Counted from the stretch's first letter, positions 43,579 through 57,011 are shown. The stretch is 64,000 nucleotides of DNA from Podospora pseudoanserina (GCF_035222485.1 NW_026946672.1:1240001-1304000), one strand, 5' to 3'. Notes: a model not told the origin generated them from the letters alone. Program-made: numbers and translations.

Positions 43579-46500
43579 ATGGAGGGGCAGACCTCAGACG
43601 GCAGCATCGATGCACTCATTTCTGGACTCGGCCCGGAAATCTTTGAAAATGCAAACACCATCTCAAAATGGCTGTTGAGTCGGCCTGAAGAAACCAGACC
43701 CCAGTATGTTCACGTACCTGTATCTCACCCACATAGGCAATTCATTTCACTAACAATTGCACTCTCAACAGGCTGGCCGAGGCCCTTTTCCAGAAACTCT
43801 TCCAGGATGCCTCACAGGCTCGCCAACATCATGGAAATGGTCACGCCTGTGTCAGGCTGTGCAGCTTTGTTCAGCAATGCTTCAAGTCTAGCGACCAGAC
43901 CTTGAAGAAGTGGTCCACCACAGAGGCTCTCACTTTGGAGCTCTTCCTCTTCTACTTGGAGTGGTACGAACACGATCCTCACAGGGCCCTGCGCCTGATT
44001 CTGGATGTGCTTGTAGCGGCTTGCACCGACAACCCTTGCCCCGAGACAGGACGGGCCATCAAGGGACGCGTGCTGGAAACGCTCGTCCAAATCATCACTC
44101 GAAAATATCCCAAGCAACTGACAAAATCAGGACTTCAATGTCTTGAGCATCTCCTCAGCAAGCGCGTGGTCTCATTAGACGACATAGCTTTGACCTACAA
44201 ACAGGTAGAGCCAGCAGTGGCTTCTCTGCCGAGTCTTGAGCTCTGGAAATCATTCGTCTTCCATCTGTTTTCCTGGATGGAACTTACCTATGTTTGCCCT
44301 CTGGCCGGAAAATGCATCGTTCATGTTTTCCGCTGTCTAGACAGCGCTGCGGCACTGGATCCCACCACAGGGTTCGACGTTGAGTTATGGCGGCAATGGT
44401 TACAAGATGCCCTTGTTCAGAATCCAGAGATTTTGGAAGACATCAAAAACTATGTGCTGGTGGCCATCTTCAAGACTGATAAAGCTGCGGCTTTGAGACT
44501 GTTACATGTTTTCAACAAGCAGCAGCTCTCTAACAACCAGCAAGGATCCGATCAGGGTATTTTACTTCAGCTGGCTACGTTGGACCTGGGCAAGAAGACT
44601 GGTCTGGTGGACGAGCCCGCCAGCCAGCCTGAGGAGTCAAAACACCTTGCATTGGATTCGAAAGTTTTGGGGACACTGCTTGGCCATCCCACCATTTCGG
44701 TGAGATGTAGCGCTCTGTCCCTGGTGGTCTCATCTCAGGCCACCACCAAGCCTCTTTCAGAGGATGCCTTCAGCCTGTTAAGGACATACCTGGCCGCCTT
44801 TCAGGCGGACTACGATGCCAAAGTCCGTAACGAGGTCCTTGGACTCACCAAGAATCTGCTGAAGCGTGTAAAGAGCATCATCACCGTTGCTCGACGAAGT
44901 TTGGCCGATTTTGCAAACCGGGAATCCCAACTCGCCGCTGGCGGTAATGCCGAGCCACCTCTGAAGAAGAAGAAGGCGGGTCCTGAAGCTGCTCTGAGGG
45001 ATGCTTCCGAAGCGAAATCCGTTCTTACATCGCACCAAAACTTCCTAGAGTGGTATGTAGGCTTTCTCAGAGACGAGCTGATACCTACGGCGTCCTACCA
45101 GCGCCATATTACTGCTGTGAAAGCTGCTCTTTTGGCCGTCAGAGTTGGAAAGCACGCCGCTGCTACAGACGATACTGTTGATGAGGATGTGATCCGATTA
45201 ATCGCTAATGATCCTACCTGGACTCGTCTTCTTTTCGATCTTCTGTTGGATCCCTTCGACGACGTCCGAGAGGCTGCTTCGACACTCTTGAGTTTGATAC
45301 CACAAGAACTGATAGCTAGACCTGTGGCCCAATCACGGAGTTCAGAAACGCTCCTCGACATCCTTCGGAGCTTCTGTGGACGGGCTAATGCGTTGGCTGA
45401 CAGAACTGGGCGAGCTGACCATGGTGATGGAGCCGCTCGGGCACAGGGTCTTTCAGGCAGCTGGCTGAATGCCCAACAGCTGCAGATTCAGTACCTGGCA
45501 GAAATTATCAGTGGTATTGAAGCCAAGATTTCCAAAGCGGAACAAGATTTAGGACATGCGGCAATCGAGAGCCCTGTTCATGCCGATTTTGCAGCAATTA
45601 GGCAAGTCAACGAACATGACGAAGCCAGGGCGTTGTACTGACATGTCTATTCAGCTATGTCTGGCAGGTGCTCGCCAAGCAAACTTACGCTGAAACCGAG
45701 TTAGAAGCCCTCCGCCAACTTCAAGAGCGGATATTTGGTGGAGCGCAACGGATATGGCTGGCAGTCAAACATGTTCTTTGTGATGACTCCCCGGAAGGCC
45801 ATTTGCCCGAAGAAATGGAAGACATTGAAGGCCTGGACACCAAGGACCTTCTTAGCTACAGCTTCCGCGCGGTCCACGAGTCTAGGTACGGTCATCTTGC
45901 CCTGCGTGCAAACCCTGCTAACCGTTCCTAGTAACCTCTTGCGCCTCATCATGGGGACCTTACGGTTGAAGGCAGTGGCCGGTGTGCCTTTTCCTCCTCT
46001 AGAGGTGTTCAAAAAGACAGGTTACCTGACTTTTGAACAACTGGCTCAGCTGAGACATCGTGGTGCCTTCTCTACAGTCTCGTATACTTTTACGAACTGT
46101 TGCCAACTCACCCAAAATCTGAAGACTGTGTACCCTAACGCTGATAAAGAGGCTGATCTGCTTCGTGACTGGTACAAGGTAAGTAATCAAGTTTTGTTGT
46201 CGAAAGAATGGCTGCTGATCTGTCTACTTAAGGGGGCAGTAGAGTGCATCATGACCCAAGCATCGACGACTCGCCGGTCGGCAGGCATTCCATCTCTTAT
46301 TGCCGCTGTTCTGTCGGCGAATGCCTCTTCTCCATCTTTCGACGAAGTCTACGGCAACCTCGAGCAAATTGGAAAGAAACCCGTAACGCAAGCTGAGACT
46401 GATGGCTCCAACCTTCCGCAAGTTCACGCCCTCAACTGCCTGAGAGAAATCTTCAGGAGTTCGCTTCTCAGTAAGCGCGCCGAGGGTTACTTGGCCAGAA

Positions 46501-48563
46501 CGCTGCATCTTGCTTCAACCAGTCTGAAGTCTGAAGTGTAAGTTCGTCGAAATAGGCCGTGAATATGAAGATAGCAAAACTGACAAGAGGTTAGCTGGGC
46601 AATCCGCAACTGTGGCCTTCTCCTTCTGAGAGCGCTCATAGATTGTCTGCTCGGCACCGGCGAGAGTAAGGCCATCATCGAATCTGGTTGGGACGGCAAC
46701 TCTGTTCGTATCTCGTACAACAAGTATCCGGAACTACCAGATATCATTCTCGGCCTTCTTGAAGCAGACGATGTCGACGCGGGGCTGGCCAACTCTGCCG
46801 CTGCGGAAGCGGTATTCCCCGCTCTTGACATCATTCGTCGTGCTGGCCCTCCAGAGGAGCACAGAGGCGAGCTGCGGAAGCGCATTGAAAACTATCTTGG
46901 CAGCAAGGTTTGGCACGTTCGTGAGATTGCTGCCAGAACCCTCTGCTCCTTCTTGTTGAGAGAGGATTGGGTGTCTGAGATTGGCAAGCTTCTTGAGCAA
47001 GCCGGCACTTCGTCCAATCGGCTCCATGGCGCTCTTCTCACAGCGAGATTTGTTATTGAACGCAAGTCAGACTTGGGCAGTGACCTAAAGACAGAAAATG
47101 CTTGGGCAGAGTCTCTTGTGGAGATTCTTGCTACCAAAAGCGAGGTCTTTGGACGCTGCCCAGAGGTGGAAGCGGGTTATCTTGAGATTCTCAACCTGCT
47201 CATCAAGCTTCAATGTCTGACCACAGACAAGCTGACTTCCACTCTCCAGATCTCAACCAAGACCGGGAGCCCAGCTTCGGCGCTGTTGGAGATGGAGATT
47301 GCTCTCGGACTAGTTCACGAAACAGCTTCGTCCGGTGACGTTGCCGGTCTCCGCAACTACCTTGTCGAGCTGCTAGCTAGAGATGTCAACGTCGCCAGCC
47401 GAATGCTCGAAGCCATTCCAGCTGCCTTCTCCCAGGCGCAGGATGACAACTCCAGGGTCCGGTCAGAGATTTGCCAGTTGTATGTTGAGGTCTGCAGCAC
47501 TTCACCTGCCCCTGAGGTCCGCGCGGTGTCACTCGCCAACCTCGGGGCACTGATGTCGGCCATGCTCTCCAACGGTCATGCTTCCGAATTGCCCTCCCTG
47601 TCCCAGCTCGACACCCTCTGGTCAGACCTCACAAAGTGGTCCATCAACCCAGAGCTATCTTGGGCCATCACCGAAACAAGCGGCATAATAATGGCTATTC
47701 TCGCCTCTTGCCACAGAGACAACCTCCCAGACTTGGACCAAAGACTCCGTAACTGGGGTGCTCTGATTTCAGATTCTCTGCACGTCGACAATGTAAGTCC
47801 CCTTTCCCCCATCCCCTTTCTCATCACCCACTAACTGTGTGCCCCAAAGTCATTCGACACCCGCCACGCCGCCGCTTTCTCTCTGCATACCTTTTTTTCC
47901 CTCATCCCCGCTCCCCTTTTCCGAACCGCGTACCTGCCGGCCTTTTCAGCCCTCTACACAGCCCTAACAGACGACGACGACGAAATCCGCGAGGTTGCCG
48001 CGCTCGCGGTGTCCAGTCTCACGGCCCAACCGGCAACAGCAAACATCTCGTCCAAAACCCTTGTTACCTCCCTCCTCCCTTCTCACCTCCCCACTCCAGA
48101 GTTTTTTTCCCTTGCCATCTCCCATTTAACCTCTGGTAACGTCCCAGCGGAAACAAAACTCGGCAAGGCGCTCGACTTTGACGACGCGTTATTCGCAGCA
48201 GAGGAGCAGAATTTGTTTGTTGACGAGGTTAGAGAGGCGAGGGAGTGGAGGAAGGGGTTGGTGGGTGCTATTGAGGCTAACAAAAATGGGGAGAGGGTTT
48301 TGAAAGAGTGGAAGGAGTGGACTGTGCAGGGGCTGAAGGCGGTGGTGAAGGTGATGAAGGAAAAAAGAGAGGATGGGCCGTTGGGGTGGACGAGCGATCA
48401 AAAGGTTTTTGCTGTTGTGGCTCGGGTTTTGATCTCTGCGAGGGGGGTGCTGGCTGTTGATGAGGGGGAGGAGGTGGAGGTGTTGTTGGGTGAGGTGGTC
48501 GAGATGGGGAGGGGGGGTTTGTTGCATGGGGGTTTGGTGGGGTTGGCCTTGGAGGAGGTTTGA
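43579..48563 (+). CDS. TRM732: TRM732/THADA-like protein (DUF2428)
   Basis: Armadillo/HEAT-type scaffold that partners the Trm7 methyltransferase for 2'-O-methylation of tRNA position 32 in yeast; animal orthologue THADA. Seven exons: 43579-43703, 43772-45601, 45655-45885, 45932-46178, 46233-46537, 46595-47792, 47850-48563, giving 1,549 aa (4,650 nt, in frame throughout). The DUF2428 signature spans the exon 5/6 junction: ARTLHLASTSLKSEV then WAIRNCGLLLLRALID. Helical repeats continue to the C-terminus (DDDDEIREVAALAVSSLT). Intron 2 (45602-45654) is GC-AG: donor AG|GCAAGT, since the GT two codons on breaks the frame. The other introns are 46-68 nt with GT-AG ends. Confidence 0.88.
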
Positions 48564-49223
48564 GTGTAGAGCAACAATCGAGGAGAAAAAAAGGGGGTTA
48601 GTGAAATCAAGATGTTCTTTTTGACAGATTGATAAGTTTCTACACAGACAACAAACCTACACACAGTGAGAACTCCCTCGGAAATATATGTAAATATGTA
48701 TGTACGGGCTGTATGTATAATGTATTCCATCTATTTATTAACCCGCCCATCCCATCCCATCCCGCTTACTACACCCCTAACCCTGTTACAAAACACATAC
48801 ACACAACGCTCCTCCTCCTCCTCCTCCTCCTCCTCCTCCTCCTCCTCCTCCTCATCCTCCTTATCCTCCTCATCCTCCTCATCCTCCTCATCCTCCTCCT
48901 CCCCATCCCCATCCCCAACCTCCTCCTTTGCCTTTTCCTCCCTTGATTTCCCCCAGAAAAAAACCTTTTTGATGATGCGCCAACCACCTAGCTCAACATA
49001 AAAAACAAGCAAAACAAACCAAAAAATCTAAAATCAACGCCGCCAATCCACCATCGACATGCAAGGTATGCCCCCCTTCCCCCAATCAAACATCTAAACC
49101 TCACACGCACAAACAAAGCCCATGCCATCCGCTGTAAACTCAAAAACTCAAGACAGAGAGAGAACAGGATAATGAACAACTTTTTTTCTTCTTCAACAAC
49201 CCCCTCTCAGACTAGAGAAAAAA
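48564..49223. other. 3' region between TRM732-like gene and ITC1
   Basis: 660 bp between convergent genes. A telomere-like CCCCTAACCCTG at 48776-48787 sits just before a long (CTC)n tract. No gene. Confidence 0.5.
48809..48902. repeat. (CTC)n microsatellite with CAT/TTA interruptions
   Basis: About 43 bp of pure CCT/CTC units, then degenerate CTCATC/CTCCTC units to 48902. Confidence 0.97.
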
Positions 49224-52200
49224 TCACTTCATACTCTGCCTCCCCCCCTTCTTCCCCCTCGTAGCATTAGCAACCGGCTCAGCCACCACCTCAGCCACCA
49301 CCGCAGCAGCAGCAGCAGCCTCCTTCTTCTTGGTCGGCTTCCTCGACCTCGCCGGCGGCGGCTCTAGACTGTGCAAGTGCCCAATCTCTTCCATCGCCGT
49401 CGTGTTCGTCCAGTTCAGACACCTATACTTTGGCTTCTCCTCCTCCTCCTCCTCCTCCTCCTCCTCAACCGGCGCGGCAGGAACCGAGTGCCTGACCCGT
49501 GTGCTCCTCTTTCCCTTGTGAGGTTCCGGAGACACCTCCTTGACAGAGGCGGTCTCCTCTTCTTTCTTTTCTGTGGCGCCATTGGTGACAGACTCCTCTG
49601 TTGGGGCGGCGGGAGCGGCGGGGGTGTCGTCGATGCCGAGGTATTTCCTCCTGTTGACCATGTTTTTCGCAATCTTGTCGCGGTAGTTGACCAGTTCCTT
49701 GCGGAGCTTCAGCTCGTTGACGCCGCGGGGGTCGAGCCAGGTGAGAAGCTTGTCGACGTCCTCCTCCCGGTCGTAGTAGCCCCACTGATGGGCGTTGAAG
49801 ACGCTGGTCTTGCCTTCTTCGAGCTTCTTCCGCTCTGGGACCGTCATCTCAAACTTGGCCTTGTACTCCTCCTGATACTCCTCCTTCGTGTCGATGTAAC
49901 CCTCCCTCTCCAGCTCATCCGGCCCCTGCACCCAAATGCAACCGTTGGCGTACTCCGCCTCGGCTGTCGAGCTGTCTGGCAGACCACCATACGGCATGCC
50001 GTTTCTCTCGAACCAGTAGTATCGGTTCCAAAACCTGTCCTTGCCCAGGACTCTGGTTCTGGGACAGTCGGCTTCTCGGAGGTCATTGTCGATGATGGCA
50101 ATCTCCTTTTCGCACTCGGCAATGTCGTCCTCCTTCTTTTGAATGTCTCTGAGGACCTTGGTGAACTGTTTGGACTGCTTAGGGACCTTGGCGGCGGCCT
50201 CGGCCTTTTCCTTGCGCTCGGCTTCCTTTTCGGCTTTGCGCTTGCGCTCAACGGCACGGTCGTGCCCCCGCCGGAGCTTCCGGCCATCCTCTTCAGAGTC
50301 TGGAATCTCATCAGATGTGTGGTTAGCTTGGAGGTCATCAACATCAGTCATCTTGACGTCTCCATTTGTGATGGCGACCTTGGTAGGCTCCAGAGGTGGG
50401 CTTGGCGGGAGGTTATCTGGAAGGAGGATCTTGCGCTGATCATTCAGGCTCTTCAACTCCTCGATTCTGCAAAGATGTTAGTGATCCAGTCTCCATGTCA
50501 GACATCTCCGGACCACTCACAGTTGTTTCCTCTTCCTCTGCCACTCAATCTTTTCCTTCCGGTAGGCAGTCATGGTCTCGCTGCAGTCCTCCATGTACCC
50601 ACGGATGGCCCTCGTCTCAGCAGTCAGCATGCAAATAATCTGCAGCGCCTGCACCCGATAGTTGACATCAAGTGTGGCATATTTCCGCCGAACCGTCTCC
50701 CGGCTGGGCTCGATGTCGACTGGAACCAACTGCTCCAAGAGCTCTTCACAGCTAGCTTTGAGCCGCTCGTTCTTAGACAGCTGGTGCAAAAGCCCCACCA
50801 TGATGAGCTCCCAGCCGCCATCCTTGAAGCTGCGTTTCCTCAGCTGCTCGATCCAGTCAAAGCCCTGAAGCACCTCTTCGGCACGGTGCCCCGGCGCATC
50901 TTCCATGTCCGCCTCCTCTTGCTCTGCCGCCGCGAGTTCTGCCGCAAGCCGCTCCGCCTCCAACTTGGCCATGCTGCTTCTGGTGGCCCGCCCGGATGGC
51001 TGGGGCTCTGGTTCCGGAGTCGGTGCCGCACTCTCTTCCGGCTCCTCTTCTTCTTCCTCCTCTTCGAGCTCTGGGAGCTGGATCTGGACTTTGCCACCCT
51101 CCGCCTCAGAGCTCACCAAGATCTTGAGGACGGAGCAGTGAATCTCTGTGAAAAGCTCGACTGGCACCTCTTCCGAGGCAACAAGCATGGCTTCCACATA
51201 GTCATCAAATGTGAAGGAGTCGAGCTTGAAAATTTCGCAGTACACGTTCAGAGTGTCCCAAGTCTCCAACAACGGGCCAACGCTCTTCATGAGAATCTTC
51301 TCGCTGAAGGGAGATTTGGACTCGGCATCCACTTCGACGGGCGCGTCTTTGCACATAAACTTTAGTTGTGGCCTCACATGGCCCCTGAGGTTCAGCTGCA
51401 GGTCCTCGATGGGATACTTTGGTGGAGGTGGGGGCGGTGGCGGCTCGGGCGTTTGCGGTACCATTGGTGGTGGAATCTGACCGCGGAAGGATATCGGAAA
51501 CTGGAACGGATTCCCAGGAAGTGGCAAATGCATAAACTGGCCAGGCTCGTGCGTGTTGCCGTTGGCTTGCATCGCCTGCTGCTTGGCCCTAAGAAGAGCA
51601 CGCTCTGCCTGGGCAGCCTGCTGAGCTTTGGATTTGTGACTTTTGGGCGCCGGCTTCAGCTCGGGCAATCGAACGGGACCGGTAGGGCTAATCGATCCCG
51701 ACAGCAAGCTCGAGTCATGATTCGACATTCTTTTCTGCGCCTGGAGCTGCTTGCGCTCCTGGAGCTTGGTGTCGAAGCGCAGGTGGGCCGGTACGCGCGT
51801 GTCGATGTGGTATTTCTCGGCGACCTCGTCCTTGACCAGCCAAGGTGCCCCATTCCAAGCTTCTCTCGTGACTGTCTTCTTGATGTACTGGCGCAGTACC
51901 TGCTTTGTGAAGATTTTGCGATCCCGAAATATATGCGCATCGTCGACGACCGCCTCCTCGGCAGGCGACATGGTCAGACTGACAAAGTAGGTCGCAAAGG
52001 GTTTTGACAATGTCCCGTCGGGAAGCATTTTGCCACCAAAACGGGTCTTGTCCCTGACAATACCAGCGAGCTTCTCGGTGTGGCCTATAACTTCCACCAA
52101 CACGGCCTCGCCGGGATAATAGTCGTTTTTGAACTCGTCGTATATCTGATCGACGAGCGTATCGATCCGAGAAACTGTCGAAAATTGGACGCGTCGGAGA

Positions 52201-52833
52201 ACGGGGCCCTTGAGAGCTTCGGGGAAGATATCATCGACCTCAGCGGCATTAGCGAGCTAGGCAGGGCAAGAACCCTCGTTAGTATTTTGCCGGGATGAAG
52301 GAGGAAGAAGCCGGACCAAGCCTACCTCGCTCTCGAGCGCATCAAAGAAACTCAACCCAGAGTGACCGGTTATAGTACAGATGAAGCGTTTCTGCAAGAG
52401 TGTGAGTATAACTAGTCACGCAGACAGAGCTACTCGAGAGTGGAAAAGGGGGGGTGCCATACTTGCTTATAAAAGTCCATCCTGAAACACAATGTTAGCA
52501 TTTTGAAAGTCAGAGGAGTCAGAGACAAGCAGTGGACGTGGTTGACATACCGGTTCAGATAGTCTTCATAGGTGGTAAAGACCTCGCCGGTCTGAGGGAT
52601 GTGCCATACCTAGTAGCAAGAAAAAGTTAGAAACCAATTCAATTGACCAGGGGGTGAATTCAGGAGAAAGGGGGGAGGGGGGGGGGTGGTAGTAGACACA
52701 CCTCCTGCTGCTCATCATCAATATCAGGCACGGGCAGAAACTGCACCGGCTTGCGCTTGAATTGCACCTGAACATTCACAGTGGTTAGTGGTGACATGGG
52801 GACCACGGCGGGCGAAAAGCTGCGGCCTACCAT
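49224..52833 (-). CDS. ITC1: ITC1, ISW2-complex subunit (WAC, DDT, WHIM)
   Basis: Large non-catalytic subunit of the ISW2 chromatin remodeller (ACF1/BAZ family). Seven exons: 52831-52833 (ATG only), 52702-52767, 52551-52609, 52463-52481 (19 nt), 52326-52391, 50521-52256, 49224-50466; 1,063 aa, in frame throughout. N-terminal WAC domain at ~2-75 is rebuilt only by these junctions (QFKRKPVQFLPVPDI, VWHIPQTGEVFTTYEDYL, MDFYKQ|KRFICTITGHSGLSF). DDT domain at ~395-460 (SVGPLLETWDTLNVYCEIFK). WHIM-type segments follow, including RTRVLGKDRFWNRYYWFERN. Glu-rich runs and a Lys/Glu-rich coiled coil (~700-800). A C-terminal Ala/Val/Lys-rich tail ends GGRQSMK. The opposite strand carries a long spurious open frame. 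Confidence 0.93.
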
Positions 52834-54607
52834 GCCGGCGGCGGCGAGGGGGAGAGGTGCCGCGCTATGTAAGCCTCAAACAAAAAAATATCGGCTGCAA
52901 GGCTGGGGTTCAGCCTCGTGGATTTGGAAGTTGTGACGGTCAGAGAGAAGTCAGGGTGAAGACGCGGTGAGGTAGATGATGGGGACGCGTTGAGATGTTG
53001 AAGAAGAGGAGGCGGTGTTGTGCGGTCTGGGGTCGCGATCCGTGGCGGGTTGGGTGGAGAGGTCAGGGTTCGCGGGCGGTGCGGGTGTTGTGTGCGGGTG
53101 CCCAGAGGAGAGGAGCTCGCCGAACGTACATGCAAGCAAGGCGGACGGGATTGTGACGGATCAAAAGGATGCTCTTCTCGAGCTGTCCCTGGGAGATATC
53201 TCTTGATGTTTGAGCGAGGCGCGGCGCGGCGGTTGTTGCTGGCGCTGCAGGCAAGAGTTCGCAAGCCGTGGATTCGGGAAAAAGCTGGAGGGCGGTGGGT
53301 GGGTGGGAGAGTGGGAAGTTGGAGGATAGAGGAAAAAGTTCAACAAGGGGAGGAGGGCGCGCAGGTGATAGGTCCAGCGTGGTGCTGGTCTCCCGGACCC
53401 GCCAAGCAGGGACGGCATCCCATGGCTCCAGCTCCGACCCCCAAAAAGGGCTCCTCCTCGTCCACACCTCGACCCCCAGGAACCCTATCCTCCCGACAAC
53501 CCGCCCGACCATGCAAGCTTTGCCCACGTTCTTGTACTCGCCATGCTCGCCGCGACGAGGGCTCTCGAGTGAGCTCTGAAACATCCGAATCCGACAGGGC
53601 ATCAATTATTTATGTCCAGTAGACTGCTCGCCAAAATTTGTTTTCCAAGGGTAGGGGTCCGCTCTTCTTCCACGCCAGAGCCGAGCCAGCTCTCGAGGCC
53701 CCCCGGTAGACCACCGCCCGCGTCGACCGTTGGGCTCCGCCAGTACCTCCCCCTCCAGTCCCCCGGCACTGCTATGGGATAACACACTGTGTTCTGCACC
53801 ATTTTGCCACCCCAGAAACAGAGGGAAAAGCATCAATGTTGTATTTCTTTCAATCCCGTGTTGATGTTGGGAGATGTTGCCCCTGAATCGGAATTTGGAC
53901 GTTAAACATTGTATGTGCATGTGCTCGCTGTTTTTGGCAAGTACCAGTACCTCCGCTCTCGACACGTCCACTCAGCCATGTCAGCGCAATCAGCCCAGCA
54001 TTACACCTGCTGCATCGGCCCTCGTCGCATCTGAGAGGAATCGTTGATGCATTCAGCATATTGTTTCCCCCCAGAATATGCAGAGGTGGCGTATCTGGTC
54101 TGCACCGTGTAAATGCTTGTACCGGTACTTTGTGACATCTTCTGCGGCGTGTTGCTCGCGGCAATCGCCGTGTGTAAGTCAATCTACAGGCAGATCATTT
54201 CTATGACTTCTCCTTCTTCTCTGGTGAGTGGCATCGGAAAAGACTCCGGGGGACGGCTGCGCGGGTGCAGCGTGTGTCCAACTGATGCTTCCTGTTTGCC
54301 TCCTCCTCCACTGGCTGTACCCCATCTGCAGGTGATGAGATTCTCGTGCCCTCTCTCTCTCCTCTTCAACTGAGATTCAGTATCCAACAATGCCTGCCGC
54401 GTCCCACCACCACCACCCCGGCTTGTCCCAGCCCGTTTCTCCACACTGAGCAGGGTGTCAGCCTCACGTCGGCGAATCGTCGGCTACCGATAAACTGATA
54501 AGCCGCTACAGATCCGCTTATTCATCACAGGGGTTTCAACTTCATTTTGTTGTCGGATGTAAGGATGTGCTGAAATTGGAATTGCGCGTAAATGTATGTA
54601 TCTCTAT
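52834..54607. promoter_or_regulatory. Region upstream of ITC1 and downstream of ALG8
   Basis: 1,774 bp. ITC1 5' side is A/G-rich on its coding strand. Open frames at 53.0-53.6 kb on both strands overlap and look compositionally spurious. No RNA gene or repeat recognised. Confidence 0.4.
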
Positions 54608-56236
54608 CTATGAGGTGAAGTAAACCACCAAAAAGCCCACCCAGCTTCCGACAACTCCTATAGCCGAGTACGAACTGGTGAACATGAGAGGGAGAAACTC
54701 GTAACTTCTGCCGAAAATGATCCCGTGCAGCAGCGAGCAGTACAGGATGAGCGGGATGCTCACTGTGATGTAGAGCGTGCTGAAGCGGTCAAACAAAAAG
54801 AACCTCGGCCGGGACGATGCAGGTGCGAGACGGTCGAATGCCATCAGGAACAGGATCAACCAGAAAATGGTGTATGCGGTCTTGATCGGGAACTCGGCCG
54901 GTGTGAACAAGAGCGGGAACAGTGAAACATGTCCCGCAACAGCCAGTGGCCGGAAGGCACCAAGATAGCGTCTGTCCCTGAGAGCAATGAGGCTGAATGG
55001 TATGATGACCAGGAGGATGGCTTTCTCGTGGACGTGCCATCCGAACAGGAAGGAAGCATAACCGCACAGCGTGACAGCTCCAATAAAGGTATCCCACGAG
55101 GGTTGACCAAACAGCCTCACAAGAGGAATGACCTGGAAGATCAAAGTCGAGGCGAAGCACACCTGTGGCGTGATGTCAGGAAGGACGGCAAACGCAGTGT
55201 CTCCGACCAAGCCACGGGTGACGCTTTGGAGCGCGCCGCTCTTGACCGACAAACCAATTCTGGGCGCGAGGACGATCAAGACTCGGTCCACAAACGAATA
55301 GATGGCCCACACGTTTGGCGCCCAGTAAGCATGGCATAGACCCCGAGAAAAGGGGAACAGCCGGCTCAAGATCTGGGGGATCTGCCCCTTGAGAGCGAAC
55401 GGACCAAACGCCACCCCAAAGATGGCCGCAATTCCTCCGCCCAGCTTCACGCAGTTGAGAAACTGAATCCGGAATATCGACTTCGGAGAAAGGCAGTAGG
55501 CTCTGAGCAGGAAGACAAAGTATGCCGGCGCGAGGTAGAGGTAGATGTGCTTCATGCACAGCAGCGCCGCAAACAACAGGCCGCTCCACAGTAAGGTCGA
55601 CTTCTTCCTAGCCAAAATCAGGGACCAAATGAGGATGCCGTACATGCACCCGTTGTACTGGAAGTGAATGTGATCGATAATAAGGAGACCTGGTGACAAC
55701 AGGATAGAAAAGGCAGCCGCCTGGGCCGCGCGCTTCGATGTGCCATGGCTTGAGTCCACAAATCTAACCACAGTCAGCTTGCGCGCCTTGATAAACGCAA
55801 CACGCAACAGGTATTTCTTACAATTGGAGAGCGTAGACCAAAAGAAGTTCCGTGATAATCACAGTGAGCCTCTGAAAGTATACCGTCTCCCAGCTAGCGT
55901 ATTCGAGATTGCGCACCCTCAGCATGGCCGGGTCGGCCAGCTTCGCGACCTGTGACATGATCCATTCAAAGTATGCAAAGAACGGAGGGTAGTCGAGCGT
56001 CCATTCGGACGTCTTTTCGTAGTACCACTCCCATAATGGCAGGCTGTTGGTGATGGCGAGCCAGTTTCGGTGGACTTCGAAATCAGTCGATTTGCTAAAG
56101 AAACATCACGTCAGTTACCGATGCGCGTTGAGGGGCTAACGTTGTGACAGGAAGCTCACTATGCTGGGAACAACAAGATCTTGAATGCGGCAGCCACTAC
56201 GGCGCATTGCGCAAGAGTAGGATAGATCTCTCCCAT
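54608..56236 (-). CDS. ALG8: ALG8, ER alpha-1,3-glucosyltransferase
   Basis: Adds the second glucose to the lipid-linked Glc1Man9GlcNAc2 oligosaccharide in the ER lumen, using dolichyl-phosphate glucose. Exons 56160-56236, 55822-56094 and 54608-55763 (introns 65 nt GTGAGC...TTTAG; 58 nt GTAAGA...GGTTAG); 501 aa, the usual length. Family motifs: [14 protein letters not shown] after exon 1, [64 protein letters not shown] separates it from ALG6. Ten or more hydrophobic segments. A second ATG at 56244, out of frame, starts a 15-residue overlapping upstream ORF and might reduce translation. The upstream strand is (GA/TC)-rich. Confidence 0.94.
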
Positions 56237-57011
56237 GGCGACATATCGGAGCGACTCTCTCTCTCTTGTCTCTCTCTCTCTCTTTCTCTCTCAATTCCAG
56301 GGCGTCAATCACAATTGTGGACTTGGCCAAAAATGTTGACAAGGTGACGGCAACAGCTCTGGTGGGGCCGGCAACCTGCACAAATGTGGGTTTATGCACC
56401 AGCCACATCTCTCCTGCATTCAAACGGTTTAAGAATGCGGCGCCACCGTTTGAAGTGATGGAAACAAGCCACGAATTCCCCGCAGGAACAAACTGCGGAA
56501 TCTAGCAAGGACCCCTGTTTCCAGTCTTGAACTTTTGGAGCATCAGGTTCCGGCTGCTGCAGGGGAACAGCTGGTCTTTTCGATTCGGGGCAGCCTCAGT
56601 GTCAGAACCTCCAACACCGGAGACAGATTTCTATTCTTGATATTTCTAGAGTCGTTCCAACAATTTCTACAGATATAGACTAGACCTCGGACTTCTCTCC
56701 TATCTAGTCCACTCTTCTGTCTAAATATTTTCTGTTTACATCCATTACAATTACCACGTTCTGTTTAAGCTTCCCACCGATCCGACCCTGGCCGTCCTTT
56801 TTGTATTTCTCCACACTGACCGACCCGACCACCCGCCTGTCCGCTGTAGAGCCAAAGTGTCCTTTTAACTGGTGACCACTGTTGAAATCAGCCGGCACCT
56901 TTCTCGTTGGTGGTACTTACTTTACTTGAACACACTACGTGAGACCTTCAATCCTCTTGTCGTCGACCCCATCTTGCGACCGAGCAGATAAGCCAGCCAT
57001 ATCGATCCAGG
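56237..57011. promoter_or_regulatory. Divergent ALG8/lectin intergenic region
   Basis: 775 bp between starts. (TC)n-rich tract at about 56255-56292 next to ALG8. Pyrimidine-rich upstream of the lectin start. Both genes serve the secretory glycoprotein pathway, so shared regulation is conceivable but only inferred. Confidence 0.5.

Noticed and set aside
49371-51365. 664-codon open frame on the plus strand
   Set aside because: It lies wholly antisense to well-supported ITC1 exons and has a Leu/Val/Arg-heavy composition expected of the reverse of a Glu/Lys-rich coding strand.
53020-53622. Overlapping plus- and minus-strand frames near 53.0-53.6 kb
   Set aside because: No domains, no splice logic, Arg/Gly/Ser-rich on one strand and Pro-rich on the other; likely the ITC1 upstream region.
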